Part shown: in pieces, positions 1-11,822 of the stretch
Layout: each line of letters opens with the position of its first letter
How positions within the stretch are numbered: the first letter of the stretch is position 1
Source: Planctomycetota bacterium
GTDB lineage: Bacteria; Planctomycetota; B15-G4; SIAN01
Reading direction: 5' to 3'
Assembly (NCBI GenBank): GCA_016795285.1
Contig: JAEUIC010000006.1
Span: 1 to 58,046, forward strand
Length of the DNA stretch: 58,046 nt
The notes under the pieces: model-generated
Seen by the model: only the letters and a program-made list of their open reading frames with translations
What the model was told of the DNA's origin: nothing
Database searches by the model: none
Translations under genes and position numbers: made by a program

Positions 1-306
1 AACGCCTCCGCGCGCCTGCCGCCGACGGCCGGACTCGTCGCCGTGCATGCGTGCGGCCAGAAGAGCGACCGCGTGCTCGACCTCGCCATCGCGACCCGCC
101 GGCCGGTCGCGCTCATGCCGTGCTGCCACCCGGTCGGCACCTCGACGGCGCCGCCGGCGTTGAAGCGGGCGCTCGGCGCGGTGGCGGTCGACGTCGATCG
201 CACCTACCGGCTCGAGGCGGCCGGCTTCCACGTGCGCTGGTCCGCGGTCTCGCCGGCGATCACGCGGATGAACCGCGTGCTGCTCGCACGGCCGCGAGCG
301 CCCTGA
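1..306 (+). CDS. Methyltransferase-like protein, C-terminal fragment (5' end outside window)
   Basis: The open frame runs from the first base to a TGA at 304-306, so only about 101 C-terminal residues are present. The segment VAVHACGQKSDRVLDLAI followed by PVALMPCCHP resembles the late part of class I SAM-dependent methyltransferase domains of the PF13679 type, where a 'HACG..(T/S)D' strand-turn and a 'PCCH' motif are typical. The SAM-binding glycine loop would lie upstream of the window and cannot be checked. The substrate cannot be predicted. It is convergent with the patatin-like gene, with only nine bases between the two stops. Confidence 0.5.
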   Translation, partial: NASARLPPTAGLVAVHACGQKSDRVLDLAIATRRPVALMPCCHPVGTSTAPPALKRALGAVAVDVDRTYRLEAAGFHVRWSAVSPAITRMNRVLLARPRAP

Positions 307-315
307 TCGATCGCT

Positions 316-1566
316 TCAGCGCGGCGCGCTGCCGGCGTGCGCTTCGGCAGGCGCGGGCGGATGGAAGCCGGGCGGCGACTTCTGCCACGGCGCGCCGTCG
401 CACGCCCACGCGCGGCCCACCTCGTAGAGCGCGCTCATGTAGGCCGGATCGAAGAACTCGGCGGGCTTCGCGACGAAGCTCTCGGGGATCGAGGCGAGGT
501 TGAAGTCGATCTGGTCGCGCTCGCAGCCGAGGAAGATGCGGTAGAGGTCGCCGACGCCCTGCGTCTTCACCAGCGTCGCGACGGCACGCGCCGCGATCGG
601 CAGGGTGCGCCGCTCGACGGCGACGTAGTCGGGGCGCAGCTTCGCGTTGCGGATCACGTAGAGGTGGCGCTCGCGCTGCGCCATCGCCCGATCGGAAAGG
701 TCGGCGAAGCTGAACGCGGGCGGGTAGAGGAAGACCTGCGAGGTGACGCCGCCGTCGCAGTGCATCTCGTCGTAGCGCTCGCCGTCGGCCTCGACGTCGA
801 TCAGCACCGGCGGGAAGGCGCCCGGGATCGCCGCCGACGCGACCATCACGTCGCGGAAGAGCTCGCATGCGTCGGGTCGGCCGCTCGCCGCGATGCGGCC
901 CATCGACCAGAGCATCGGCCGCTCGGCGTCCATGTGGGTCGTCGCGAGGATCAGCAGCCGGCCCCGCGCATACTCGCGCGCGACCTCGGCCAGCATCGCC
1001 TCGTCGACGTGCCGCTCGAGCAGCTGCCGCAGGCCGTCGGTCTCCTCGAACGCCTCGCTCAGCAGCGCCGACAGCACGCTGCGCTCCTGCACGAGGTCGC
1101 GCGTCGAGAGCGTGGTGTAGAGCTCCTTCAGGACCGCGTCGTAGCGCGGACCGAGGAAGGCGAACGGCGCGATCAGCGCGCCGGTCGAGACGCCGGTGAC
1201 GATCTTCCACTCGGGCCGATCGCCGCGCTCGCTCCAGCCGGCGAGCAGCCCGGCGCCGAACGCCCCGTTCGCGCCGCCGCCCGACAGCGCCAGGAAGTGC
1301 GCGGGCGGGAGCGCGCCGTCGACGGCGAGGCCGAGCGCCGCGCGCTCCCGCTCGATGCTGGCGACGAAGCGATGGACGAGCCGCTCGTCCGCCACGTCGC
1401 CGAACGAGCGGATGTCGGTGTACCCCGGAACCGCCGCGTGGTCGATCTGCTCGGCCGGGATCGGCCGGCGCGGCAACGCGGAACAGGCGGGAAGGAGGAG
1501 TGCCGCGAGGGCGAGGAGCGAGCGCATCGCGCGATCCTGCGGTCGGAGTCGTGGTCGGCCGGTCAT
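316..1566 (-). CDS. Patatin-like phospholipase, predicted lipoprotein
   Basis: 416 residues. The hydrolase glycine loop SGGGANGAFG (about residues 95-104), the nucleophile elbow GVSTG (Ser127) and the Asp of a DGG motif (Asp271) form the Ser-Asp dyad layout of patatin-like acyl hydrolases. The N-terminus is basic, then hydrophobic (LLALAALLLPAC), with a lipobox at Cys28, so it is probably a lipid-anchored envelope enzyme acting on lipid or ester substrates. The ATG at 1566 is preceded by a strong GGAGGGGAG ribosome site; an in-frame ATG at 1527, with AGGA upstream, would also leave the signal peptide intact. It lies 79 bases downstream of the serine hydrolase on the same strand and may be co-transcribed with it. 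Confidence 0.8.
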   Translation of the reverse strand: MTGRPRLRPQDRAMRSLLALAALLLPACSALPRRPIPAEQIDHAAVPGYTDIRSFGDVADERLVHRFVASIERERAALGLAVDGALPPAHFLALSGGGANGAFGAGLLAGWSERGDRPEWKIVTGVSTGALIAPFAFLGPRYDAVLKELYTTLSTRDLVQERSVLSALLSEAFEETDGLRQLLERHVDEAMLAEVAREYARGRLLILATTHMDAERPMLWSMGRIAASGRPDACELFRDVMVASAAIPGAFPPVLIDVEADGERYDEMHCDGGVTSQVFLYPPAFSFADLSDRAMAQRERHLYVIRNAKLRPDYVAVERRTLPIAARAVATLVKTQGVGDLYRIFLGCERDQIDFNLASIPESFVAKPAEFFDPAYMSALYEVGRAWACDGAPWQKSPPGFHPPAPAEAHAGSAPR

Positions 1567-1645
1567 CGTTCGCTCCCCTCCGAGAAGCGCGCGAGCCTAG
1601 CGCCGAGTGCCGGCCGTCCGAGCTGCAGCCGCCCGCTCTCTAGCC

Positions 1646-2845
1646 CTACAGCCGCCACGTCCCGTCGCTGCGGGCGAGCTGCTGCATCAGGGCGCGGGCG
1701 ATCAGCTCGGCGGCGTTGCCGTCCGAGTTGGCCAGCACCACCAGCGCGGTGCCGGTATCGAGGTCGAGCGCGACGCAGCTCGAGACGCCGTCGATCTCGC
1801 CGACGTGCGCCAGCAGCGGGCCGAAGCCGGGGATCTGCTCGAGGAACCAGCCGGTCGTCGCGGCGCGTCCGGTGAAGCCGGGCACCTTGGCGATCGGTCG
1901 ATGGAGGTCGGCGAGCGTCTCGCGGCGCCACGGACCGCCGTCGATTTGCGCGGCGCAGAAGCGCAGCAAGTCGCTCGCGCTCGAGTAGACGCCGCCGACG
2001 GCCGCGAGGTCGCCGAACGAGTGGCGCTCCTGCGCGACGAGGCGCCGCTCGCCCCAGGCGTAGCCGCGCGTCATGCGGGCCGCGGCGGCGGCATCCGGGT
2101 CGACCCCGCTCTCGCCCATGCCGATCGGCGCGAAGACCAGCTCCGCGAGCGCGGCGCCGAACGGGCGGCCGCTCACGCGCTCGACGACGAGGCCGAGCAG
2201 CGCGGAGCCGAAGTTCGAGTAGTTGCAGCGGTTCGCGGCCGCCGGCGCCAGCGCGACGTGGCGCAGCGCCGCGAGCAGGTCGCTGCCGCTGTAGGCGGCG
2301 GCGCTCGGCGTCGCCGCGGCCGCCGGTCCCGCGCGCTCGGGGGGCGTCCAGTTCTCGGGCTGCATCGGCAGCCCCGAGGTGTGCGCCGCGAGCTGGCGCA
2401 GCGTGAGGGCGCCCGCCGCGTCGGGGAGCGGCGGCGTGACCGCGAGCGCGTCGCGCAGCGGCGTCTCCCACGAGAGCTCGCCGCGCTCGATCAGCGTCGC
2501 CAGCGCCGCGGTGGTGATCGGCTTGGTGATCGAGCCGACCGGGAAGAGCGTGTCGACCGTCATCGGCACGTGCTGCTCGAGGTCGCGCCAGCCGTAGGCG
2601 TGCTGCACCGACCAGCGCTGCCCGACCGCGAGGCCGACCACGGCGCCCGGCACGCGCCGTTCGTTCATCACCCGCTCGACCGTCGTGGTGATGCGCCGCG
2701 CGAGGTCGGGCGCGTCCGCGGCCGGCGCGTCCGGCGGCGTGCTGCAGCACGTGATGCCGAGCACCAGCAGCGCCGTCGCGCCCCGACCGCCGCCTCGGCG
2801 CCGCACGGCGCCGCCAACCGTCCGAACCGCCGCCGTCGTCCCCAT
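1646..2845 (-). CDS. Serine hydrolase, beta-lactamase / class C fold
   Basis: 399 residues from the ATG at 2845, chosen because CGGAG sits six bases upstream; the frame is open to an ATG at 2899. The penicillin-binding/beta-lactamase family motifs are visible: SxxK as GSITK (Ser105, Lys108), YSN (Tyr209-Asn211) in CNYSNFG, and a C-terminal HVGEIDG in the place of the KTG/HxG box. The N-terminus has a basic stretch and a hydrophobic segment ending in LGITCC, so it is exported and may be lipidated, though the lipobox is suboptimal. Members of this family are esterases, D-aminopeptidases or carboxypeptidases; the sequence does not say which. It is divergent from the MBOAT gene. Confidence 0.8.
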   Translation of the reverse strand: MGTTAAVRTVGGAVRRRGGGRGATALLVLGITCCSTPPDAPAADAPDLARRITTTVERVMNERRVPGAVVGLAVGQRWSVQHAYGWRDLEQHVPMTVDTLFPVGSITKPITTAALATLIERGELSWETPLRDALAVTPPLPDAAGALTLRQLAAHTSGLPMQPENWTPPERAGPAAAATPSAAAYSGSDLLAALRHVALAPAAANRCNYSNFGSALLGLVVERVSGRPFGAALAELVFAPIGMGESGVDPDAAAAARMTRGYAWGERRLVAQERHSFGDLAAVGGVYSSASDLLRFCAAQIDGGPWRRETLADLHRPIAKVPGFTGRAATTGWFLEQIPGFGPLLAHVGEIDGVSSCVALDLDTGTALVVLANSDGNAAELIARALMQQLARSDGTWRL

Positions 2846-3064
2846 CGCGTGCTCCGATCCGTGCATGGCGACGGTCCAGGCAGGTCGCCAGCGCGCCATG
2901 GAATAGCACCGACCGCGGAGCCCGCCCGGATCGAAGTGGCAACGATGCGCCGCCGAGCCCCCGCTTGCGCGCCCGTCGGCACGCCGCGATCATTCCCCGG
3001 CCGTCGACCTGCGACGGCGCTCGACTCGACAGGGCCTCGACGGGGCGAGGACGCGCAGCGCACG

Positions 3065-4510
3065 ATGCTCTTCACCTCGCCCGAGTTCCTGGTCTTCTTC
3101 GCGATCGTCGCGCCCCTCTACTGGGCGCTCGGTCGCTCCGCCCGCCCGGTCGCCGCGCAGAACGCGCTGCTGCTGGTGGCGAGCCTCGTCTTCTACGGCT
3201 GGGTCCACCCGTGGTTCGTGACGCTGCTCGTGGCGTCGACCGTGCTCGACTACAGCTGCGCGCGGGGGATCGAGGCGTGCGCGCGCGGCCCGACGGCGCG
3301 CCCACGCGGCAAGCACCTCCTCCTGGCGCTCTCGCTGACCGGGAATCTCGGCCTGCTCGGCTTCTACAAGTACTGGGGCTTCTTCGCCGAGAACGTGCAG
3401 TTCGCGGCGGCGCGCCTCGGGATCGAGCTCTCGCTGCCGCTGCTCGACCTGATGCTGCCGGTGGGCATCAGCTTCTACACGTTCCAGACCATGAGCTACA
3501 CGATCGACGTGTGGCGCGGGCAGATGGTGGCGCGCCGCAACCTGCTCGACTTCGCGCTCTTCGTCTCCTTCTTCCCGCAGCTGGTCGCCGGCCCGATCGA
3601 GCGCGCCTCCCACCTCCTCACGCAGATCGAGCAGCCGCGCACGCTCGGGTGGGAGCGCTTCCGGGCGGCGTGGCCGCTGCTCCTGGTCGGCTTCTGGAAG
3701 AAGCTCCTCTTCGCCGACTCGATCGCGCCGATCGTCGACCGCATCTTCGCGCTCGACGAGCCGTCGCTGCCGCTGCTCGCCGCCGGTTCGGTGCTCTTCA
3801 GCCTGCAGATCTTCGCTGACTTCTCGGGCTACAGCGACATGGCGCGCGGCATCGCGAAGCTGCTCGGCTTCGAGCTGATGGTGAACTTCGACGCCCCTTT
3901 CCTGGCGCGCACGCTGCCCGAGTTCTGGCGCCGTTGGCACATCTCGTTGTCGGGCTGGATCCGCGACTACGTCTTCATCCCGTTCGGCGGCTCGCGCGCC
4001 GGCGGTCGCTGGCGCTTGCTGCTGGTGCTGCTGGCGACGATGGGGCTCTCGGGACTCTGGCACGGCGCGGCGTGGACCTTCGTCGCGTGGGGGCTCGGCC
4101 ACGGACTCGCCGTCTGGCTCTCGCGCCAGTGCGGCCTCGACAGCAAGTGGCGGCCGCCCACCCGCTGGCACGGCCTCGCCTCGTGGGCGGTCACCTTCGC
4201 GACCGTGACGCTGCTCTTCTCCTTCTTCCGCGCCGACAGCCTCAGCTGGCTCGGCCATGCGGTGCGTGCCGGCTGCGCGCCGGGCGACGCGACGCTGCGC
4301 CGCCTCGAACTCGAGCTCGCCGGCAAGTCGCTGCTCGAAGCGGCCGCCTTCGCGTCGCCGTGGACGCTCCACTTCCTGCTCGAGCGCGCCGGCCCGCGCG
4401 CGGCGCGCTTCCTCGCGCTCTGGCGCTGGCTCTTCGCCGGGATCCTGCTCGGCCTGCTGGTGCAGCTCACGAAGGACGACGGGCGCGCCTTCATCTACTT
4501 CCAGTTCTGA
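3065..4510 (+). CDS. MBOAT-family membrane O-acyltransferase (AlgI/DltB-like)
   Basis: 481 residues with many hydrophobic helices. The central WRRWHISLSGWIRDYVFIP and the later SGLWHGAAWTFVAWG (catalytic-type His333) are the hallmarks of the AlgI/DltB branch of membrane-bound O-acyltransferases, which move acyl groups across the membrane onto polysaccharides or teichoic acids. ADFSGYSDMARG and LPVGISFYTFQTMSY are also typical of AlgI-like proteins. No AlgJ/AlgX-like partner lies next to it, so the acceptor is unknown; a cell-surface glycan is the reasonable guess. The start is the ATG opening MLFTSPEFLVFF; a long upstream in-frame extension lacks family similarity and is rejected. Confidence 0.88.
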   Translation: MLFTSPEFLVFFAIVAPLYWALGRSARPVAAQNALLLVASLVFYGWVHPWFVTLLVASTVLDYSCARGIEACARGPTARPRGKHLLLALSLTGNLGLLGFYKYWGFFAENVQFAAARLGIELSLPLLDLMLPVGISFYTFQTMSYTIDVWRGQMVARRNLLDFALFVSFFPQLVAGPIERASHLLTQIEQPRTLGWERFRAAWPLLLVGFWKKLLFADSIAPIVDRIFALDEPSLPLLAAGSVLFSLQIFADFSGYSDMARGIAKLLGFELMVNFDAPFLARTLPEFWRRWHISLSGWIRDYVFIPFGGSRAGGRWRLLLVLLATMGLSGLWHGAAWTFVAWGLGHGLAVWLSRQCGLDSKWRPPTRWHGLASWAVTFATVTLLFSFFRADSLSWLGHAVRAGCAPGDATLRRLELELAGKSLLEAAAFASPWTLHFLLERAGPRAARFLALWRWLFAGILLGLLVQLTKDDGRAFIYFQF

Positions 4511-4640
4511 CCCGACGCGCCGCTCGTCCGAGGCGCGCCGCCGCAACGCGAACTCAACGCGCGGCGCCGCCGATCGAACGGTCTCTCAACTCGGCGTCGT
4601 CGCGCGCGCGCCCTAGCTTCCGAGCTCGGAGGTGCGCGCC

Positions 4641-6379
4641 ATGGGCGAGGCGTTCGAGTTCCGGCACGCGATCGAGTTCGTGCTGCTGCTCCTGCTGGTG
4701 CTGGCGGCGGCGTGGCCGCTCGGGAGCGCAGCGGCGCGCCTCCTCGCGCCGGCGGCTGGCCCGCGCCCGCCTGTATGGCGAGCGCCGTTCGCGGCACTCG
4801 CGGCGGCGCTCGAGCGGCCGCTCGGCGCGGCGGCGACGCAGCCGATGGGGTGGGGCGCCTACGCGCGCGCGCTGCTGCTCTTCAATGCGATCGGGCTGGT
4901 CGCGACCTTCGCGCTGCAGCGGGCGCAGGGGTTCCTGCCGTTCAATCCGCGCGGCCTGCCGGCCGTGCGCTGGGACACCGCGCTCTGCACCGCGGTCAGC
5001 TTCGTCACGAACACGAACTGGCAGTCCTATTCGGGCGAGGTCGCCCTTTCCCACCTCGTGCAGGCCGGCGCGCTTTGCGTGCAGAACTTCCTCTCCGCGG
5101 CGACCGGCATCGCGGCCATGGCGGCGCTGGCGCGCGGGCTCGCGGGGCGCGGCGGCGAGGCGCTCGGCAACGCGTGGTCCGACCTGATCGCGATCACGGT
5201 GCGCCTGCTGCTGCCGCTCGCGCTGGCGCTCGCGCTGCTGCTGGTGGCGTGCGGCGTGCCGCAGACGGGGCGCGCGACGCTCGAGGCGACGCCGCTCGAT
5301 CGGTCGGCGGCGACGGCGCAGTCGATCGCGCTCGGCCCGGTCGCCTCGCAGGTCGCCATCAAGCAGCTCGGCACCAACGGCGGCGGCTTCTTCAACGCGA
5401 ACTCGGCCCATCCGCTCGAGAACCCGACGCCGCTCTCGAACCTGCTCGAGGGCGTCGCGCTGCTCGCCCTTCCGGCCGGCCTGGTGCTGGCGTTCGGGCG
5501 GCTCGCGGGCGATCGGCGCCACGGACGCGCGCTGCTGGCCACCATGGTGCTCCTCTTCGTGCCGGCCGCGCTGGCGCTGGTCGCCGCCGAGTCGCACTTG
5601 CCGCCGCCGCTCGCGCTGCACGGCATCTCCGCCGCCGACGGTGCGCTCGAGGGCAAGGAGGTGCGCTTCGGCGCCTTCGAGTCGGCGTGGTGGGGCGCGG
5701 CGACGACGGCGGCGTCGAACGGCTCGGTGAACGCGATGCACGACTCCTTCACGCCGCAGGGCGGGCTGGTGGCGCTGGTCCTGATGCAGCTCGGCGAAGT
5801 GGTCTTCGGCGGGGTCGGCAGCGGCGTCTACGGCATGGTGCTCTTCGTGCTGGTCGCCGTCTTCGTCGCCGCGCTGATGGTGGGGCGCACGCCCGAGTAC
5901 CTCGGCAAGAAGGTCGAGGCGCACGAGATGCGGCTCGCCTGCGTCGGACTGCTGGCGCCGGCGCTCGCGGTGCTGCTCGGCACCGCCGTCGCTGCCGCTT
6001 GCCCATTCGGCCGCGCGAGCGTCGCCAATCCGGAGGCGCACGGCTTCAGCGAGCTGCTCTACGCGTTCAGCTCGGCGGCCAACAACAACGGCAGCGCCTT
6101 CGCCGGCCTCGCCGCCGATCAGCCGGCGTGGAACCTGCTGCTCGCGCTGGCGATGGCGATCGGCCGCTACGCCGTCCTGCTGCCCGTGCTGGCGCTGGCC
6201 GGCAGCTTCGCGAGCAAGCGGCCGGCGCCGCCCGGGCCCGGCACGCTGCCGACCCACGGCGCGCTCTTCGTCGCGCTGCTGGCCGCGGTGGTCGTGCTGC
6301 TCGGCGCGCTCACCTTCGTGCCAGCGCTGCTGCTCGGACCGGGGGTCGATCACTTCGCGCTCGCGTCGGAGGGCGTGCG

Positions 6380-6383
<4 letters not shown>
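4641..6383 (+). CDS. kdpA: Potassium-transporting ATPase, K+-binding channel-like subunit KdpA
   Basis: 580 residues, the normal size for KdpA, the superfamily-of-K+-transporters subunit that selects K+ for the Kdp pump. The four pore-loop regions are all recognisable: [45 protein letters not shown] and [13 protein letters not shown]. The ATG at 4641 has GGAGGT eight bases upstream. No KdpF-like small hydrophobic gene precedes it. The stop overlaps the start of kdpB (ATGA), implying translational coupling. First gene of kdpABCDE; by family knowledge induced at low external K+ through KdpDE. Confidence 0.97.
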
Positions 6384-8503
<2,120 letters not shown>

Positions 8504-8531
8504 ACTTGCGCAGCCTGCCGGAGAACCGATC

Positions 8532-9119
8532 ATGCGACGCGATGCGCGAACTGCCTGCCTCGTGTTCGGGCTGCTGACGCTGTGCACCGGCGTCCTCTAT
8601 CCCGCCGTCGTCACCGGCCTCGCGGCGCTGCTGCTGCCGCGCCAAGCGAGCGGCAGCGCGCTCCAGGTCGACGGCGTGACGGTCGGCTCGGCGCTGGTCG
8701 GCCAGCCGTTCGCCGCGCCCGCGTTCTTCCACGGCCGGCCGTCGGCGACGGCGGCGCGCCCCTACGACGCGCTCGCCTCCTCCGGCTCGAACTTCGGCCC
8801 GAACCACCCGGCGCTGCGCGAGCGCGTGGCGGCCGACGCGGCGCGCTGGCGAGCGGCGCTCGGGCTCGACGCCGCGGCGCTGCTGCCGGTCGACCTGGTC
8901 ACCACGTCGGCGAGCGGTCTCGATCCCCACCTGACGCCGGCCGGCGCGCGCGTGCAGGTCGCGCGCGTCGCGGCGGCGCGCGGCGCGGACGAAGCAGCGG
9001 TGGCGGCCTGCGTCGAGGCGTGCGTCGAGCCGCCCGCGCTCGGCCTCTTCGGCCAGCCGCGCGTGAACGTGCTGCGCCTCAACCTGCTGCTCGAGCGGCG
9101 CGTGCCGCGGACGCGGTGA
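8532..9119 (+). CDS. kdpC: Potassium-transporting ATPase subunit KdpC
   Basis: 195 residues, standard length. One N-terminal transmembrane helix (FGLLTLCTGVLYPAVVTGLA) is followed by the conserved periplasmic domain, with GSALVGQPF, FHGRPSA, YDALASSGSNFGP, LVTTSASGLDPHLTP and the C-terminal GLFGQPRVNVLRLN motifs. KdpC stabilises the KdpA-KdpB complex and is thought to aid ATP/K+ binding. It lies between kdpB and kdpD with short gaps (28 and 22 bases), clearly in the same operon. Confidence 0.97.
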   Translation: MRRDARTACLVFGLLTLCTGVLYPAVVTGLAALLLPRQASGSALQVDGVTVGSALVGQPFAAPAFFHGRPSATAARPYDALASSGSNFGPNHPALRERVAADAARWRAALGLDAAALLPVDLVTTSASGLDPHLTPAGARVQVARVAAARGADEAAVAACVEACVEPPALGLFGQPRVNVLRLNLLLERRVPRTR

Positions 9120-9141
9120 GCGGCGCGCGCCGGGCTTCGCG

Positions 9142-11814
9142 ATGAGCGACGCTCCACGTCCCACGCCCGAGAGCTTGCTCGCGCAGGCCGCCGCCAGCGA
9201 GCGCAAGGCGGGCCGCTTGAAGGTCTTCCTCGGCGCCGCGCCCGGCGTCGGCAAGACCTTCACGATGCTCGAGCAGGCGCACGCGCGGCGCCGCGCCGGC
9301 GGCGACGTGGTGGTGGGCGTGGTCGAGACGCACGGCCGCGCCGAGACGGCGGCGCAACTGGCCGGCCTGCCGCTCCTCCCGCGCCGGCGCGTCGACCAGC
9401 GCGGCGTCACGCTCGACGAGTTCGACCTCGACGGAGCGCTCGCACGCCGACCGGCGCTGCTGCTGGTGGACGAGCTCGCCCACGACAACGCGCCCGGCTC
9501 GCGCCACTTGAAACGCTGGCAGGACGTCCACGAGCTGCTCGACGCCGGCATCGACGTCTTCACCACGCTGAACGTGCAGCACGTCGAGAGCGTGCACGAC
9601 GTCGTGCAGCAGCTCACCGGCGTCGACGTGCGCGAACGCGTCCCCGACGAGCTGATCGAGCGCGCCGACGAGATCGAGCTGGTCGACCTGCCGACCGACG
9701 AGCTGCTCGAGCGGCTGCGCGCCGGGCGCGTCTACGCCGGCGACGGGGCCGTGCGCGCGGCCGCCGGCTTCTTCCAGGCCGCGACGTTGGCCGGCCTGCG
9801 CGAGCTCGCGCTGCGCCTCGTCGCCGATCGCGTGCGCGCCACCGCGCCCGCCCCGACGCGCCGCGCGACCGGCGGCAAGCTGCTGGTCGGCGTCGCGGCG
9901 AGCCCGTTCGCGCCGCGCCTGCTGCGCACCGCGAAGCGGTACGCCGACGCGCTCGGCTGCGAGTGGGTCGCGGTGCACGTCGCCGCCTCTCCCGGTCCCG
10001 CCGCGAGCGATGGCGAGCAGCGCCGCCTCGGCAACCACCTGCGCCTCGCCGAGTCGCTCGGCGCCGAGGTCCACACGCTGCCGGGGCGCGACGTCGCGGA
10101 CGAGCTGCTCGCCTGCGCGCGGCGGCTCGACGTGCGCTGGATCGTGGTCGGCAAGCCGCTCGCCGCCTCGCTGGCGCGCCGCTTCACGCCGCCGCTCGCC
10201 GACCTGCTGCTCCGCCGCAGCGGCGCGATCGACGTCCTCGCCGTGAATGGCGCCGCCAGCGACGAGCCGGAGCAGGACGCCGCGCCGCGCCGCCGCCGCG
10301 ATCCGCTCGGCTGGCTGCTGGCCGTGGTCGCGATCGGTGCGGCGACGGGCGCCTGCGCGCTGCTGCGCGGCGTGCTCGCTCCGGTGAACCTCTGCCTGAT
10401 CTACCTGCTCGCCGTGATGGCGGTGGCGTTCCGCGGCGCGCGCGGCCCTGCGGCGTTCGCCTCGCTGCTCGGCGTGGCGCTCTTCGACCTCTTCTTCGTG
10501 CCGCCCTACGGCACCTTCACGGTGGCCGATTCGCAGTACGTGCTGACCTTCCTCGCGATGCTGTGCGTCGGCCTCTTCGTCAGCACGCAGGCGGCGCGGC
10601 TGCGCGCCACCCGCGACGGCGCGCTGCGCGAAGCGGAGCGCTCCGCGGCGCTCCATCGGCTGAGCGAGGAGCTCGCGGCGCGGCGCGGCGTGGCGGAGCT
10701 GTGCGCGGCGGCGCAGCGGCGCGGCGAGGAGGCGCTCGGCGTGCCGGTGCGCGTGCTGGTGCTCGGCGCGCGGTCGGGAGCGCCGGCGCTCGAGGAGCCG
10801 GTGCGCGAAGCGACGCGCGCGCCGCTCGCCGACGCGGAGCTCGCCGTCGCGCGCTGGGTGGCCGACCACGGCGAGCCGGCCGGCGCCGGCACCGCGACGC
10901 TGCCGGGCGCGGCCGGCCTCCACCTGCCGCTCTCCGGGAAGGGGGGCGTGGTGGGCGTGCTGGTCGCGGAAGGGCTGCCGGCCGAGCGGTTCGCCGAGCC
11001 GCAGGAGCGCCGCTTCCTCGAGTCGATCGGCCGCGCGCTCGGCATGGCGCTCGAGGTCGAGCGGCTCGCCGAGCGGGCGGGCGCGGCTGCGGTCGAGGCG
11101 GCGAGCGAGCGGCTGCGCAGCGCGTTGCTCGCGTCGGTCTCGCACGACCTGCGCACGCCGCTGCAGGTGATCGTCGGCTCGGCGACGGCGCTGGCCGAGT
11201 CGCAGGCGCTGCTCGATCCCGCCACGCGCGCCGAGCTCGCGCAGGGGATCGCCGACGAGGCCGAGCGGATGGGGCAGACGGTGACCAACCTGCTCGACGT
11301 GACGCGGCTCGAAGGGGGCGCGGCGGCGCTGCGCAAGCAGCCGCACGACGTCGAGGACCTGTTCGGGACGGCGCTCGCGGCGCTCGAGCGGCGGCTCGTC
11401 GGGCGGCCGACCGAGGTCGCGGTGGCGCCCGACTGCCCGGCCGTCGCGGTCGACCCGGTGCTCTTCCAGTCGGTGCTGGTGAACCTGATCGACAACGCGA
11501 TCCAGTACGCGCCGAGCGGCACGCCGATCACGCTCGCGGCCGTTCCGCTCGCGGGCGGCGCGCGCGTCGAGCTCTCCGTCGCCGATCGCGGCCCCGGGCT
11601 CGCGGCCGAGGAGCGGGAGAGCATCTTCGAGAAGTTCACGCGCGGCACGGCGCGCGCCGCGTCGCGCGGCGTCGGGCTCGGCCTGACCATCGCGCGGCGC
11701 ATCGTCGAGGCGCACGGCGGTACCATCCGCGCCCGTGCGCGCGCGGGTGGCGGCGCCGAGTTCGCGGTGGTGCTGCCGGCCGCGCCGCCGGCCGCCGCCG
11801 CGCGCGAGGAGTGA
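9142..11814 (+). CDS. kdpD: Sensor histidine kinase KdpD (turgor/K+ sensor)
   Basis: 890 residues with the full KdpD architecture. An N-terminal KdpD domain carries a Walker A motif (GAAPGVGKT, residues 31-39); then come a universal-stress-like domain (about 245-370), four hydrophobic helices (about 389-480), a GAF-like region, the phosphoacceptor H-box SVSHDLRTPL (His668) and a HATPase domain with NLIDNAIQYAP, DRGPGLA and GVGLGLTIAR. It phosphorylates KdpE to switch on kdpABC when K+ is limiting. Translation starts at an ATG 22 bases after kdpC, and the TGA is within a few bases of the kdpE start. Confidence 0.96.
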   Translation: MSDAPRPTPESLLAQAAASERKAGRLKVFLGAAPGVGKTFTMLEQAHARRRAGGDVVVGVVETHGRAETAAQLAGLPLLPRRRVDQRGVTLDEFDLDGALARRPALLLVDELAHDNAPGSRHLKRWQDVHELLDAGIDVFTTLNVQHVESVHDVVQQLTGVDVRERVPDELIERADEIELVDLPTDELLERLRAGRVYAGDGAVRAAAGFFQAATLAGLRELALRLVADRVRATAPAPTRRATGGKLLVGVAASPFAPRLLRTAKRYADALGCEWVAVHVAASPGPAASDGEQRRLGNHLRLAESLGAEVHTLPGRDVADELLACARRLDVRWIVVGKPLAASLARRFTPPLADLLLRRSGAIDVLAVNGAASDEPEQDAAPRRRRDPLGWLLAVVAIGAATGACALLRGVLAPVNLCLIYLLAVMAVAFRGARGPAAFASLLGVALFDLFFVPPYGTFTVADSQYVLTFLAMLCVGLFVSTQAARLRATRDGALREAERSAALHRLSEELAARRGVAELCAAAQRRGEEALGVPVRVLVLGARSGAPALEEPVREATRAPLADAELAVARWVADHGEPAGAGTATLPGAAGLHLPLSGKGGVVGVLVAEGLPAERFAEPQERRFLESIGRALGMALEVERLAERAGAAAVEAASERLRSALLASVSHDLRTPLQVIVGSATALAESQALLDPATRAELAQGIADEAERMGQTVTNLLDVTRLEGGAAALRKQPHDVEDLFGTALAALERRLVGRPTEVAVAPDCPAVAVDPVLFQSVLVNLIDNAIQYAPSGTPITLAAVPLAGGARVELSVADRGPGLAAEERESIFEKFTRGTARAASRGVGLGLTIARRIVEAHGGTIRARARAGGGAEFAVVLPAAPPAAAAREE

Positions 11815-11822
11815 CCCGCAAC

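Noticed and set aside
1607..3064. Upstream extension of the MBOAT reading frame over the serine hydrolase gene
   Set aside because: The frame is open only because of the high GC content; the extension has no family similarity, lies antisense to a gene with clear motifs, and the MBOAT family starts at MLFTSPEF (3065).
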